A stretch of 64,000 nt of DNA. Source: Ramlibacter tataouinensis TTB310. Its GTDB lineage: Bacteria > Pseudomonadota > Gammaproteobacteria > Burkholderiales > Burkholderiaceae_C. Below the pieces are notes generated by a model, which worked only from the letters and a program-made list of their open reading frames with translations, had not been told where the DNA came from and did no database searches. A program made the position numbers and the translations under genes. The stretch covers positions 1,934,001-1,998,000 of the forward strand of contig NC_015677.1 in assembly GCF_000215705.1 (NCBI RefSeq), in the 5' to 3' direction. Positions 26,166-33,971 of this stretch are shown here, in pieces; positions within the stretch are counted from its first letter, which is position 1; each line of letters starts with the position of its first letter.

Positions 26166-28699
26166 GCGGTCACCCCGGCATCCTTGCCTGCTATGTTATT
26201 GGTAGCGCCGGACACAGGAATCCAGAAGGAGAACAGGCACCCGGCAACTTCCGTGCCATTGTAGATGTTCTCGGCCAGCATCCGGCCCTGGTGCGACTCG
26301 ACGATGCTGCGGCACAGGCTCAGGCCAATGCCCATGCCCTCGGCCTTGGTGGAGAAGAAGGCCTCGTAGAGCCGGGCCATGACCTCGGGCGCCAGGCCCT
26401 GGCCCGAATCGCGCACCGAGAACTCCACCACCGGCTGCCCCTCCACCGACTTGGGCACCACGCGCAGCTCCACGCTGCGGCGGGCCGTGGGCCGCTGCGC
26501 GAGCTCGATCGACTCGGCCGCGTTCTTCAGCAGGTTGACCAGCACCTGCTCGATCAGGATCGGGTCCACCATCAGCTGGGGCAGTCGCGCGGCCACGTAG
26601 TGCGACAGGCGCACGTTGCGCCGGCGCAGCTCGATCTCGGCCAGCTCCACCGCTTCGGTGACCATCTGGGTCACGTCGGCCAGCTGGCGGTTGGGCTCGC
26701 TGCGCTTCACGAAGGTGCGGATGCGCTGGATGATCTGGCCGGCCCGCTGGGCCTGGCGCGCGGTCTTGTCCAGCGCGGCCAGCAGGTCCTGCTCCTGGAT
26801 CTGCTTGCCCTTGATGCGCGAGACCATGCCGTTGCAGTAGTTGTTGATGGCCGTCAGCGGCTGGTTCAGCTCGTGCGCCACGCTGGAGGCCATCTCGCCC
26901 ATGGTGATCAGCCGGCTGGCGGTCTGGGCCCGCTCGGCCTGGGCGGCCGCCTGTTCCTCGGCCAGGCGCCGGGCCGTGATGTCGGTGGTGATCACCATCT
27001 GCGCCAGGCGGCCGTCCACCCAGTTCAGGTAGCGCGAGCGCACCTCCAGCCACTTGCCCAGCTCGTGCACGAAGATCTCGGCATTGCCCGCCTGCACCGC
27101 CTCCAGCTGGCCTGTGGGCAGGCCGACGAAGGAATCGACCTCGTCCAGTGATTCGTCGGTGCGCGGCTGGTCCGGCACACCGGCCTGCGCCACCATCTGC
27201 AGGTGGCCGGCGGTGTTGGTGCCGAACCATTGGCGGTACAGCTTGTTGGCGAACAGCAGTTCCTCGCTGCCCAGGGGCGCCACCGACACCGAGGCGTCCA
27301 GCGCCTCCAGCACGGTGGTGAAGCGCTCGTGCGAGGCCTGCAGCTGCTCGCGGATGCGGTTGGGCTCGGTGATGTCGGTCATGGAGGTCATCCAGCCGGT
27401 CTGCCGTCCCTTGGCATCCACCAGGGGCGACATGTAAAGCCGCGCGTCGAAGCGGCTGCCGTCCTTGCGCTTGACCCGCACCTGGAAGCCGCCCGGCCGG
27501 GTGCGGCCCTGCAGCTCGTCCTCCAGGCGGTCGGCCAGCAGCTCGCGGTCCTCCTCCGGCCAGTAGGGGAAGGGCGGGGTGCGGCCGACCAGCTCGGCCT
27601 CGCTCCAGCCGGTCATCTGGCAGAAGGCGGCGTTGACGTAGGTGATGCGCCCCTGCATGTCCAGCGCGCGCATGCCGGTGAGCATGGAGTTTTCCATGGC
27701 CCGGCGGAAGTTGGTCTCGGCCACCAGCGCGCGCTGCGCCTGCAGCCGCCGGCGCGTGTGGCGCCAGTTGCCGATCAGCATCCAGGCTGTCATGGCGCTG
27801 AGCGTGCCCACCAGCCAGAACAGGCCGCTGCCGATCACGCCCAGCGAGGTGCGGTAGGCCTGGGCCCGGATCACCAGGCCATTGCCCACGGGCGAGACCG
27901 GCACCTCGTACTCGTTGGCCTGGGGCGCGGTCCAGGGCAGCCAGCTGGCGATCGGGCTGCGCACCGGCACCGTGCTGCCCGCGAGCAGCCGGCCCTTGCC
28001 GTCCAGCAGCGCCACCGCGTACTTGGCCGACACCTCGGAAGGCACGCCGTAGCGCAGCAGGCTGTCGATGGAGTACTCGCCCAGGATCACGCCGCCGAAG
28101 CGGCCCTGGTCGGTCAGCGGCACATGCAGCTGCAGCAGCCCGGCGCTGTCGGTTTCCGCCCCGGGCTGCGAGTACACCGGCTGCAGCAGGTCGCGCGCCA
28201 GGCCATACATGGACTCCGTTTCCCCCGGCCGCAGCACCTCGCCGGGGATGTGCTGCTGGTTGACCGCCACGCTGGGCGCGGCGTAGCTGGCCTTGACGCG
28301 GCGCCGCTCGTCGATCCAGGACAGCGCCTGCAGCTCCGGGTACTGGATCACCATGGACTCCGCCCGGCCCATGAACTCCTCCTCGTCCACCTCCTTGTTG
28401 GAGATGTCGCGCGCGATGCGCATCAGCTGCTCCTGGCGCTCCAGCAGGCGCAGCCGCACCCGCTGCTGCGCGTACTCGACATCGCGCTTGACCGCCTCCT
28501 GCTCGCGCTCCATCTCCTCCAGCCGCAGGTAGCCGAAGGCGGAAACGATGGCCGCCAGGAACAGCAGCACGGCGGCCAGCGGCGCCAGCATCGCGAAGCG
28601 GTCCTGGCGTCCGGGCGTCTGGCGTCGCCACCAGCGCCGCAGCCACGGGGCGGGCGGCACGGTGTCATGCAACTCCGAGGGGATGACCGAATCCTGCAT
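26162..28699 (-). CDS. Membrane-bound PAS sensor histidine kinase
   Basis: An 845-aa kinase paired with the FixJ-type regulator. Layout: short cytoplasmic head, TM1 about 35-58, a periplasmic or extracytoplasmic domain (~60-285), TM2 about 288-311, PAS1 about 330-445 (with TYVNAAFCQMTGWSEAELVG), PAS2 about 460-580, then HisKA with phospho-acceptor His609 (ASSVAHELNQPLTAINNY) and a HATPase domain (NLLKNAAESIE, MGIGLSLCRSIVE). The signal is unknown. I start at MQDSVIPSELHD; the open frame continues upstream without support. It is divergent from aceE, with a 179-nt gap. Confidence 0.9.
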   Translation of the reverse strand: MQDSVIPSELHDTVPPAPWLRRWWRRQTPGRQDRFAMLAPLAAVLLFLAAIVSAFGYLRLEEMEREQEAVKRDVEYAQQRVRLRLLERQEQLMRIARDISNKEVDEEEFMGRAESMVIQYPELQALSWIDERRRVKASYAAPSVAVNQQHIPGEVLRPGETESMYGLARDLLQPVYSQPGAETDSAGLLQLHVPLTDQGRFGGVILGEYSIDSLLRYGVPSEVSAKYAVALLDGKGRLLAGSTVPVRSPIASWLPWTAPQANEYEVPVSPVGNGLVIRAQAYRTSLGVIGSGLFWLVGTLSAMTAWMLIGNWRHTRRRLQAQRALVAETNFRRAMENSMLTGMRALDMQGRITYVNAAFCQMTGWSEAELVGRTPPFPYWPEEDRELLADRLEDELQGRTRPGGFQVRVKRKDGSRFDARLYMSPLVDAKGRQTGWMTSMTDITEPNRIREQLQASHERFTTVLEALDASVSVAPLGSEELLFANKLYRQWFGTNTAGHLQMVAQAGVPDQPRTDESLDEVDSFVGLPTGQLEAVQAGNAEIFVHELGKWLEVRSRYLNWVDGRLAQMVITTDITARRLAEEQAAAQAERAQTASRLITMGEMASSVAHELNQPLTAINNYCNGMVSRIKGKQIQEQDLLAALDKTARQAQRAGQIIQRIRTFVKRSEPNRQLADVTQMVTEAVELAEIELRRRNVRLSHYVAARLPQLMVDPILIEQVLVNLLKNAAESIELAQRPTARRSVELRVVPKSVEGQPVVEFSVRDSGQGLAPEVMARLYEAFFSTKAEGMGIGLSLCRSIVESHQGRMLAENIYNGTEVAGCLFSFWIPVSGATNNIAGKDAGVTA

Positions 28700-28730
28700 A
28701 CGGGTGCAAGTGTAGGTGTCTGCCCGCGCT

Positions 28731-28748
28731 GCTCCCACGCGTGGGAGC
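28731..28748. promoter_or_regulatory. 18-bp perfect palindrome upstream of aceE
   Basis: GCTCCCACGCGTGGGAGC is fully self-complementary and lies in the gap between the divergent sensor kinase and the pyruvate dehydrogenase operon. Downstream of it is an AT-richer stretch (GAATTTCATATTC, with arms GAAT/ATTC) that may hold the aceE promoter. It is a candidate regulator site; the protein is unknown. Confidence 0.45.
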
Positions 28749-28878
28749 CTCGTCCATTGGAATTTCATATTCTGGAACGATGGCGCACTATTTGAAACAG
28801 CCAAAAAACTGTGCCACACTCGCGCCCGGGTGCGGCCAGGCCGTACTAAATTCACTCGCATCCCCCAGGAGACAAGCC

Positions 28879-31584
28879 ATGTCAGCCCAGCCCGAGTATG
28901 TGTTCGGCGCGGCCGCCAATGACGCGGACGCCCAGGAAACCCGTGAATGGATCGACGCCCTGTCGGCCGTCATCGCCACCGAGGGCCGCCAGCGCGGCCA
29001 CTATCTGCTGGAGCAGCTGCTCGAGCAAGCGCGGCAGGAAGGCATCGACCTGCCGTTCTCGGCCACCACCGGCTACGTCAACACCATCGAGCCGCAGGAC
29101 GAGGAGCGCTGTCCCGGCAACCTGGAGATCGAGGAACGGCTGCGCGCCTACATGCGCTGGAACGCCATGGCCATGGTGGTCAAGGCCAACCGCCTGCACC
29201 CGGCCGACGGCGGCGACCTGGGCGGCCACATCAGTTCCTTCGCCTCGCTGGCCAACATGTTCGGGGCCGGCTTCAACCACTTCTGGCATGCCGAGAGCCC
29301 GGACCACGGCGGCGACTGCCTCTACATCCAGGGCCACAGCGCGCCCGGCATCTACGCTCGTGCGTTCCTGGAGGGCCGCATCACCGAGGAGCAGCTGCTG
29401 AACTTCCGTCAGGAGGTGGACGGCAAGGGCATCTCCAGCTATCCGCATCCCAAGCTGATGCCCGAGTTCTGGCAGTTCCCGACCGTGTCCATGGGCCTGG
29501 GGCCGCTGATGGCGATCTACCAGGCGCGCTTCCTGAAGTACCTGCACGCCCGCGGCATCGCCGACACCAGCAAGCGCAAGGTCTGGGTGTTCTGCGGCGA
29601 CGGCGAGATGGACGAGGTGGAGTCGCTGGGCGCCATCGGCGTGGCCGCCCGCGAGAAGCTGGACAACCTGATCTTCGTCGTCAATTGCAACCTGCAGCGC
29701 CTGGACGGCCCGGTGCGCGGCAACGGCAAGATCATCCAGGAACTGGAAGGCGAGTTCCGCGGCGCCGGCTGGAACGTGATCAAGCTGATCTGGGGCAGCT
29801 ACTGGGACCCGCTGCTGGCGCGCGACAAGGAGGGCGTGCTGCGCCAGATCATGATGCAGACGCTGGATGGCGACTACCAGGCCATGAAGGCCAACGACGG
29901 TGCCTTCGTGCGCAAGCATTTCTTCGGCCAGCACCCCAAGGCGCTGGAGATGGTGGCCAAGATGAGCGACGAGGACATCTGGCGCCTCAACCGCGGCGGT
30001 CACGACCCGCAGAAGGTCTATGCGGCCTACCACAAGGCGGTGAACCACAAGGGCCAGCCCACGGTGCTGCTGATCAAGACCGTCAAGGGCTTCGGCATGG
30101 GCAAGGCGGGCGAGGGCAAGAACATCGCCCACCAGGCCAAGAAGCTGACCGACGAGGACATCCGCGCCTTCCGCGACCGCTTCAACATCCCGATCCCCGA
30201 CGAGAAGCTGCCGGAGATCCCGTTCTACAAGCCCGAGGAGCACACGCCCGAGATGCAGTACCTGCACGAGCGGCGCCGCGCCCTGGGCGGCTACCTGCCC
30301 AAGCGGCGCGTCAAGGCCGACGAGCAGCTCAAGGTGCCGGCGCTTGACGCCTTCAAGGCGGTGCTGGAGCCCACGGCGGAAGGCCGCGAGATCAGCACCA
30401 CCCAGGCCTACGTGCGCTTCCTCACCGCGCTGCTGCGCGACAAGGAGCTCGGGCCGCGGGCCGTGCCCATCCTCGTGGACGAGGCCCGCACCTTCGGCAT
30501 GGAAGGCCTGTTCCGCCAGATTGGCATCTACAACCCCGAAGGCCAGAAGTACACGCCGCAGGACCGCGACCAGGTCTCCTACTACAAGGAAGACCAGAAG
30601 GGCCAGATCCTGCAGGAGGGCATCAACGAGGCCGGCGGCATGGCCAGCTGGATCGCGGCGGCCACGTCGTACTCGACGAACAACCGCATCATGGTGCCGT
30701 TCTACATCTACTACTCGATGTTCGGCCTGCAGCGGGTGGGCGACCTGTGCTGGGCGGCAGGCGACATGCAGGCGCGCGGTTTCCTGCTGGGCGGCACCTC
30801 CGGGCGCACCACCCTCAACGGCGAGGGCCTGCAGCACGAGGATGGCCACAGCCAGATCCTGGCGCAGACCATCCCGAACTGCGTGAGCTACGACCCGACC
30901 TTCGCGCACGAGGTCGCCGTGATCATGCAGGACGGCCTGCGGCGCATGGTGGAAAAGCAGGAGAACGTCTTCTACTACATCACCCTGCTGAACGAGAACT
31001 ACCCCATGCCCGGCCTGCAGCCCGGCACGGAGCAGCAGATCATCAAGGGCATGTACCTGTTCAAGCAGGGCGGCAAGGCCAAGGCCAGCGTCAACCTGCT
31101 GGGCTGCGGCACCATCCTGCGCGAATCCATTGCCGCCCAGGAGCTGCTGGAGAAGGACTGGGACGTGGCGGCCAACGTCTGGAGCTGTCCCAGCTTCAAC
31201 GAGCTGGCGCGCGACGGCCTGGACGCCGATCGCTGGAACCTGCTGCATCCGACCGAGACGCCGCGCGTGCCCTTCGTCACGCAGCAGCTGGACAAGCACG
31301 CCGGCCCGGTGGTCGCCTCCACCGACTACATGAAGGCCTACGCCGAGCAGATCCGCCCCTTCGTCCCCAAGGGCCGCGCCTACAAGGTGCTGGGCACCGA
31401 CGGCTTCGGGCGCAGCGACTTCCGCGGCAAGCTGCGCGAGCACTTCGAAGTCAACCGCCACTACATCGTGGTGGCCGCGCTCAAGGCGCTGAGCGAGGAG
31501 GGCACGGTGCCCGCGGCCAAGGTCGCCGAGGCGATCCGGAAGTACGGGATCAAGGCTGACAAGGTCAATCCGCTCTACGCCTGA
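28879..31584 (+). CDS. aceE: Pyruvate dehydrogenase E1 component (homodimeric type)
   Basis: A 901-aa thiamine-diphosphate enzyme that decarboxylates pyruvate and acetylates the E2 lipoyl groups. The ThDP motif is GDGEMDEVESLG ... NCN (VFCGDGEMDE, FVVNCNLQRLDG). HSAPGIYARAFLEGR and the RWNAMAMVVKAN block are typical of AceE. The start at MSAQPEYVF follows AGGAGA by 6 nt; the frame is open further upstream but unsupported. First gene of the pdh operon, 57 nt before aceF. Confidence 0.97.
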   Translation: MSAQPEYVFGAAANDADAQETREWIDALSAVIATEGRQRGHYLLEQLLEQARQEGIDLPFSATTGYVNTIEPQDEERCPGNLEIEERLRAYMRWNAMAMVVKANRLHPADGGDLGGHISSFASLANMFGAGFNHFWHAESPDHGGDCLYIQGHSAPGIYARAFLEGRITEEQLLNFRQEVDGKGISSYPHPKLMPEFWQFPTVSMGLGPLMAIYQARFLKYLHARGIADTSKRKVWVFCGDGEMDEVESLGAIGVAAREKLDNLIFVVNCNLQRLDGPVRGNGKIIQELEGEFRGAGWNVIKLIWGSYWDPLLARDKEGVLRQIMMQTLDGDYQAMKANDGAFVRKHFFGQHPKALEMVAKMSDEDIWRLNRGGHDPQKVYAAYHKAVNHKGQPTVLLIKTVKGFGMGKAGEGKNIAHQAKKLTDEDIRAFRDRFNIPIPDEKLPEIPFYKPEEHTPEMQYLHERRRALGGYLPKRRVKADEQLKVPALDAFKAVLEPTAEGREISTTQAYVRFLTALLRDKELGPRAVPILVDEARTFGMEGLFRQIGIYNPEGQKYTPQDRDQVSYYKEDQKGQILQEGINEAGGMASWIAAATSYSTNNRIMVPFYIYYSMFGLQRVGDLCWAAGDMQARGFLLGGTSGRTTLNGEGLQHEDGHSQILAQTIPNCVSYDPTFAHEVAVIMQDGLRRMVEKQENVFYYITLLNENYPMPGLQPGTEQQIIKGMYLFKQGGKAKASVNLLGCGTILRESIAAQELLEKDWDVAANVWSCPSFNELARDGLDADRWNLLHPTETPRVPFVTQQLDKHAGPVVASTDYMKAYAEQIRPFVPKGRAYKVLGTDGFGRSDFRGKLREHFEVNRHYIVVAALKALSEEGTVPAAKVAEAIRKYGIKADKVNPLYA

Positions 31585-31641
31585 TCATTGCGGCGCCAGC
31601 CGCAACAAGAAAGAACACAAGAACACAGGAGAACAAGAAAC

Positions 31642-33345
31642 ATGGCGTTGATCGAAGTGAAGGTCCCCGACATCGGGGACTTCGACGAGGTCGCGGTCAT
31701 CGAACTGCTGGTCAAGCCCGGCGACAGCGTCAAGCCCGAGCAGTCGCTCGTCACCGTCGAGTCCGACAAGGCCTCGATGGAGATCCCCTCGTCGGCCGCC
31801 GGCGTGGTCAAGGAGCTCAAGGTCAAGCTCGGCGACAAGGTGGCCGAGGGCAGCGTGCTGCTGATGCTGGAAAGCGAGGGCGCCGGTGTCTCTTCGCCTC
31901 CCGCCCCGGGGGATGGCAGGGTGGGGGCGCCAGCGGCGGCCAGCACGCCAGCCGCTGCGCCTTCAAGCGCTGCAGCGCCTCCACCCCAACCCTCCCCCGG
32001 TGGGGGAGGGAGCGTCGAAGTACGGGTGCCGGACATCGGCGACTTCAAGGATGTCGCGGTCATCGAGCTGCTGGTCAAGCCCGGCGACAGCGTCAAGCCC
32101 GAACAGTCGCTGATCACCGTCGAATCGGACAAGGCGTCGATGGAAATCCCGTCGAGCGCCGGCGGCGTGCTCAGGGACCTGAAGGTCAAGCTGGGGGACA
32201 AGGTCAACATCGGCGACCTGATCGCGGTGCTGGAGGGGACGGGCGCCGCGGCCCCGAGCCCCTCACCCCAATCCGCTTCCCCGCGGGCAGAGGGGGCCAG
32301 TCCCGCGCTGGCCGCCGCCCCGGTCGGCTCCTACGGCACGCCCGCCGCCACCCCGGCCGAGCGGGCCCTGCCCACCGCCTCGCTGCCGCCGCACGAACCC
32401 AGCGCGCCCACGGGCAACCTGCCGCACGCTTCGCCTTCGGTGCGCAAGTTCGCCCGCGAGCTGGGCGTGCCGCTGGAGCAGGTCAAGGGCACGGGTCCCA
32501 AGGGCCGCATCACGCAGGAAGACGTCCAGGCTTTCACCAAGGCGGTGATGAAGGGCGAGGCGTCCACCAAGGCCGCGGCCGCCAAGGCGCCTGCCGGCGG
32601 TGGTGGCGAGGCCCTGGGCCTGCTGCCCTGGCCCAAGGTCGATTTCACCAAGTTCGGCCCGGTCGAACGCAAGGACCTCTCGCGCATCAAGAAGATCAGC
32701 GGCGCCAACCTGCACCGCAACTGGGTGATGATCCCCCACGTCACCAACCATGACGATGCCGACATCACCGAGCTGGAAGCCTTCCGCGTCCAGCTCAACA
32801 AGGAAAACGAGAAGTCGGGCGTCAAAGTCACGATGCTGGCCTTCCTGATCAAGGCCTGCGTGGCGGCGCTGAAGAAATTCCCCGAGTTCAACAGCTCGCT
32901 GGATGGCGAGCAGCTGGTCCTCAAGCAGTATTTCCACATCGCCTTCGCCGCCGACACGCCCAATGGATTGGTCGTGCCGGTGATCAAGGACGCCGACAAG
33001 AAGGGCATCTTCCAGATCAGCCAGGAAATGGGCGAACTGGCCAAGAAAGCCCGTGACGGCAAGCTCGGCCCGGCCGACATGCAGGGCGCCTGCTTCACCA
33101 TCTCCTCGCTGGGAGGCATAGGCGGGCGTTACTTCACGCCCATCATCAACGCACCGGAAGTCGCTATCCTTGGCGTTTGCAGAAGCCAGACCGAACCGGT
33201 CTGGGACGGCAAGCAGTTCCAGCCCCGCCTGATGCTGCCGCTGTCGCTGTCGTGGGACCATCGCGTGATCGATGGCGCCGCGGCCGCCCGTTTCAACGCC
33301 TACCTGGGGCAGATCCTGGCGGACTTCCGCCGTGTCCTGCTTTAG
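31642..33345 (+). CDS. aceF: Pyruvate dehydrogenase E2, dihydrolipoamide acetyltransferase
   Basis: A 567-aa core protein of the PDH complex. Two N-terminal lipoyl domains (each with VESDKASMEIPS, Lys being lipoylated) share a 35-nt identical DNA block, so they arose by duplication. A peripheral-subunit binding domain (SVRKFARELGVPLEQVKGTG) and catalytic domain (VMIPHVTNHDDADIT, SLSWDHRVIDGA with catalytic His) follow. The Ala/Pro linkers contain palindromic repeat elements read in frame (see findings). AGGAGA precedes the ATG. Followed 23 nt later by the proteasome-like gene. Confidence 0.97.
   Translation: MALIEVKVPDIGDFDEVAVIELLVKPGDSVKPEQSLVTVESDKASMEIPSSAAGVVKELKVKLGDKVAEGSVLLMLESEGAGVSSPPAPGDGRVGAPAAASTPAAAPSSAAAPPPQPSPGGGGSVEVRVPDIGDFKDVAVIELLVKPGDSVKPEQSLITVESDKASMEIPSSAGGVLRDLKVKLGDKVNIGDLIAVLEGTGAAAPSPSPQSASPRAEGASPALAAAPVGSYGTPAATPAERALPTASLPPHEPSAPTGNLPHASPSVRKFARELGVPLEQVKGTGPKGRITQEDVQAFTKAVMKGEASTKAAAAKAPAGGGGEALGLLPWPKVDFTKFGPVERKDLSRIKKISGANLHRNWVMIPHVTNHDDADITELEAFRVQLNKENEKSGVKVTMLAFLIKACVAALKKFPEFNSSLDGEQLVLKQYFHIAFAADTPNGLVVPVIKDADKKGIFQISQEMGELAKKARDGKLGPADMQGACFTISSLGGIGGRYFTPIINAPEVAILGVCRSQTEPVWDGKQFQPRLMLPLSLSWDHRVIDGAAAARFNAYLGQILADFRRVLL
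31897..31927 (+). repeat. GC-rich palindromic element, in frame in the first AceF linker
   Basis: CCTCCCGCCCCGGGGGATGG then CAGGGTGGGGGC. It resembles the right half of the intergenic element at 44659-44698 (GGGGAGAGGGCGGGGGTGAGGG). It encodes part of the Ala/Pro/Gly linker between lipoyl domains. Confidence 0.45.
31979..32011 (-). repeat. Second palindromic element in the first AceF linker, opposite orientation
   Basis: CCACCCCAACCCTCCCCC then GGTGGGGGAGGG, the inverted form of the element at 44659. Reads in frame as PPPQPSPGGGG before the second lipoyl domain. Confidence 0.5.
32258..32297 (-). repeat. Palindromic element in the second AceF linker
   Basis: CCCCTCACCCCAATCCGC then TTCCCCGCGGGCAGAGGGGG; same family as 44659 in inverse orientation, degenerated. 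Reads in frame as part of the linker after the second lipoyl domain. Confidence 0.45.
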
Positions 33346-33368
33346 AAGAAGAACAGCAACCCTTCCGT

Positions 33369-33971
33369 ATGACGACAGTTGTAGTGGTGAGAAAAGCCGG
33401 ACAGATCGCCATTGCCGCCGACACCCTGGTCACCTTTGGCGACACCCGGCTGGCCCACCGGTTCGAGGACAACACCAAGATTTTCAAGGTCGATACCGAC
33501 GCCGGCCCCAGCTACATCGGCATGGCCGGCACCGTGGCGCACTTCCCGGTGCTGCGCAAGGCACTGAGCTCCATGCCGCGCGAGATCCTTCAACTGGGCA
33601 GCAAGGACGAGGTGTTCGACACCTTCACCAAGCTGCATCCGTACCTCAAGGACAACTTCTTCCTGCAGACCAAGGAGGAGGACAGCGATCCCTACGAGTC
33701 CAGCCAGTTCAGCGTGGTGATCGCCAACGCCAGCGGCATCTACGGCCTGTACAGCTACCGCGAGGTGTTCGAGTTCAAGGAGTTCTGGGGCATAGGCTCG
33801 GGCCGCAGCTTCGCGCTGGGCGCCATGCATGCCCTGTACGGCAAGGCCAAGACCGCCCGCGAGGTCGCCGAGGCCGGCATCGCCGCCGGCTGCGAGTTCG
33901 ACCGCAACTCGGCGGCGCCCTGCGATGTGTTCACCCTCAAGGCCAAGGAGCCCGCCGATGGCGGTCGTTGA
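33369..33971 (+). CDS. Proteasome-like N-terminal-threonine hydrolase (BPH/HslV family)
   Basis: A 200-aa Ntn hydrolase. After Met removal it begins TTVVVVRKAGQIAIAAD, matching HslV's TTIVSVRRNG...IAGD with nucleophile Thr1 and Asp17. A lysine in DNTKIFKV is a plausible match for HslV Lys33, and GIGSGRSFALGA matches the HslV Ser-Gly loop. The helix AREVAEAGIAAGCEFDRNSA also fits. It is longer than HslV, has no partner HslU here, and best fits the betaproteobacterial proteasome homolog (BPH), a self-standing double-ring form. It lies inside the pdh operon and overlaps lpdA by 14 nt. Its substrate is unknown. Confidence 0.85.
   Translation: MTTVVVVRKAGQIAIAADTLVTFGDTRLAHRFEDNTKIFKVDTDAGPSYIGMAGTVAHFPVLRKALSSMPREILQLGSKDEVFDTFTKLHPYLKDNFFLQTKEEDSDPYESSQFSVVIANASGIYGLYSYREVFEFKEFWGIGSGRSFALGAMHALYGKAKTAREVAEAGIAAGCEFDRNSAAPCDVFTLKAKEPADGGR

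Noticed and set aside
33369..33971. Assignment as HslV
   Set aside because: No hslU partner, a longer C terminus, and a sequence pattern nearer to the betaproteobacterial proteasome homolog.
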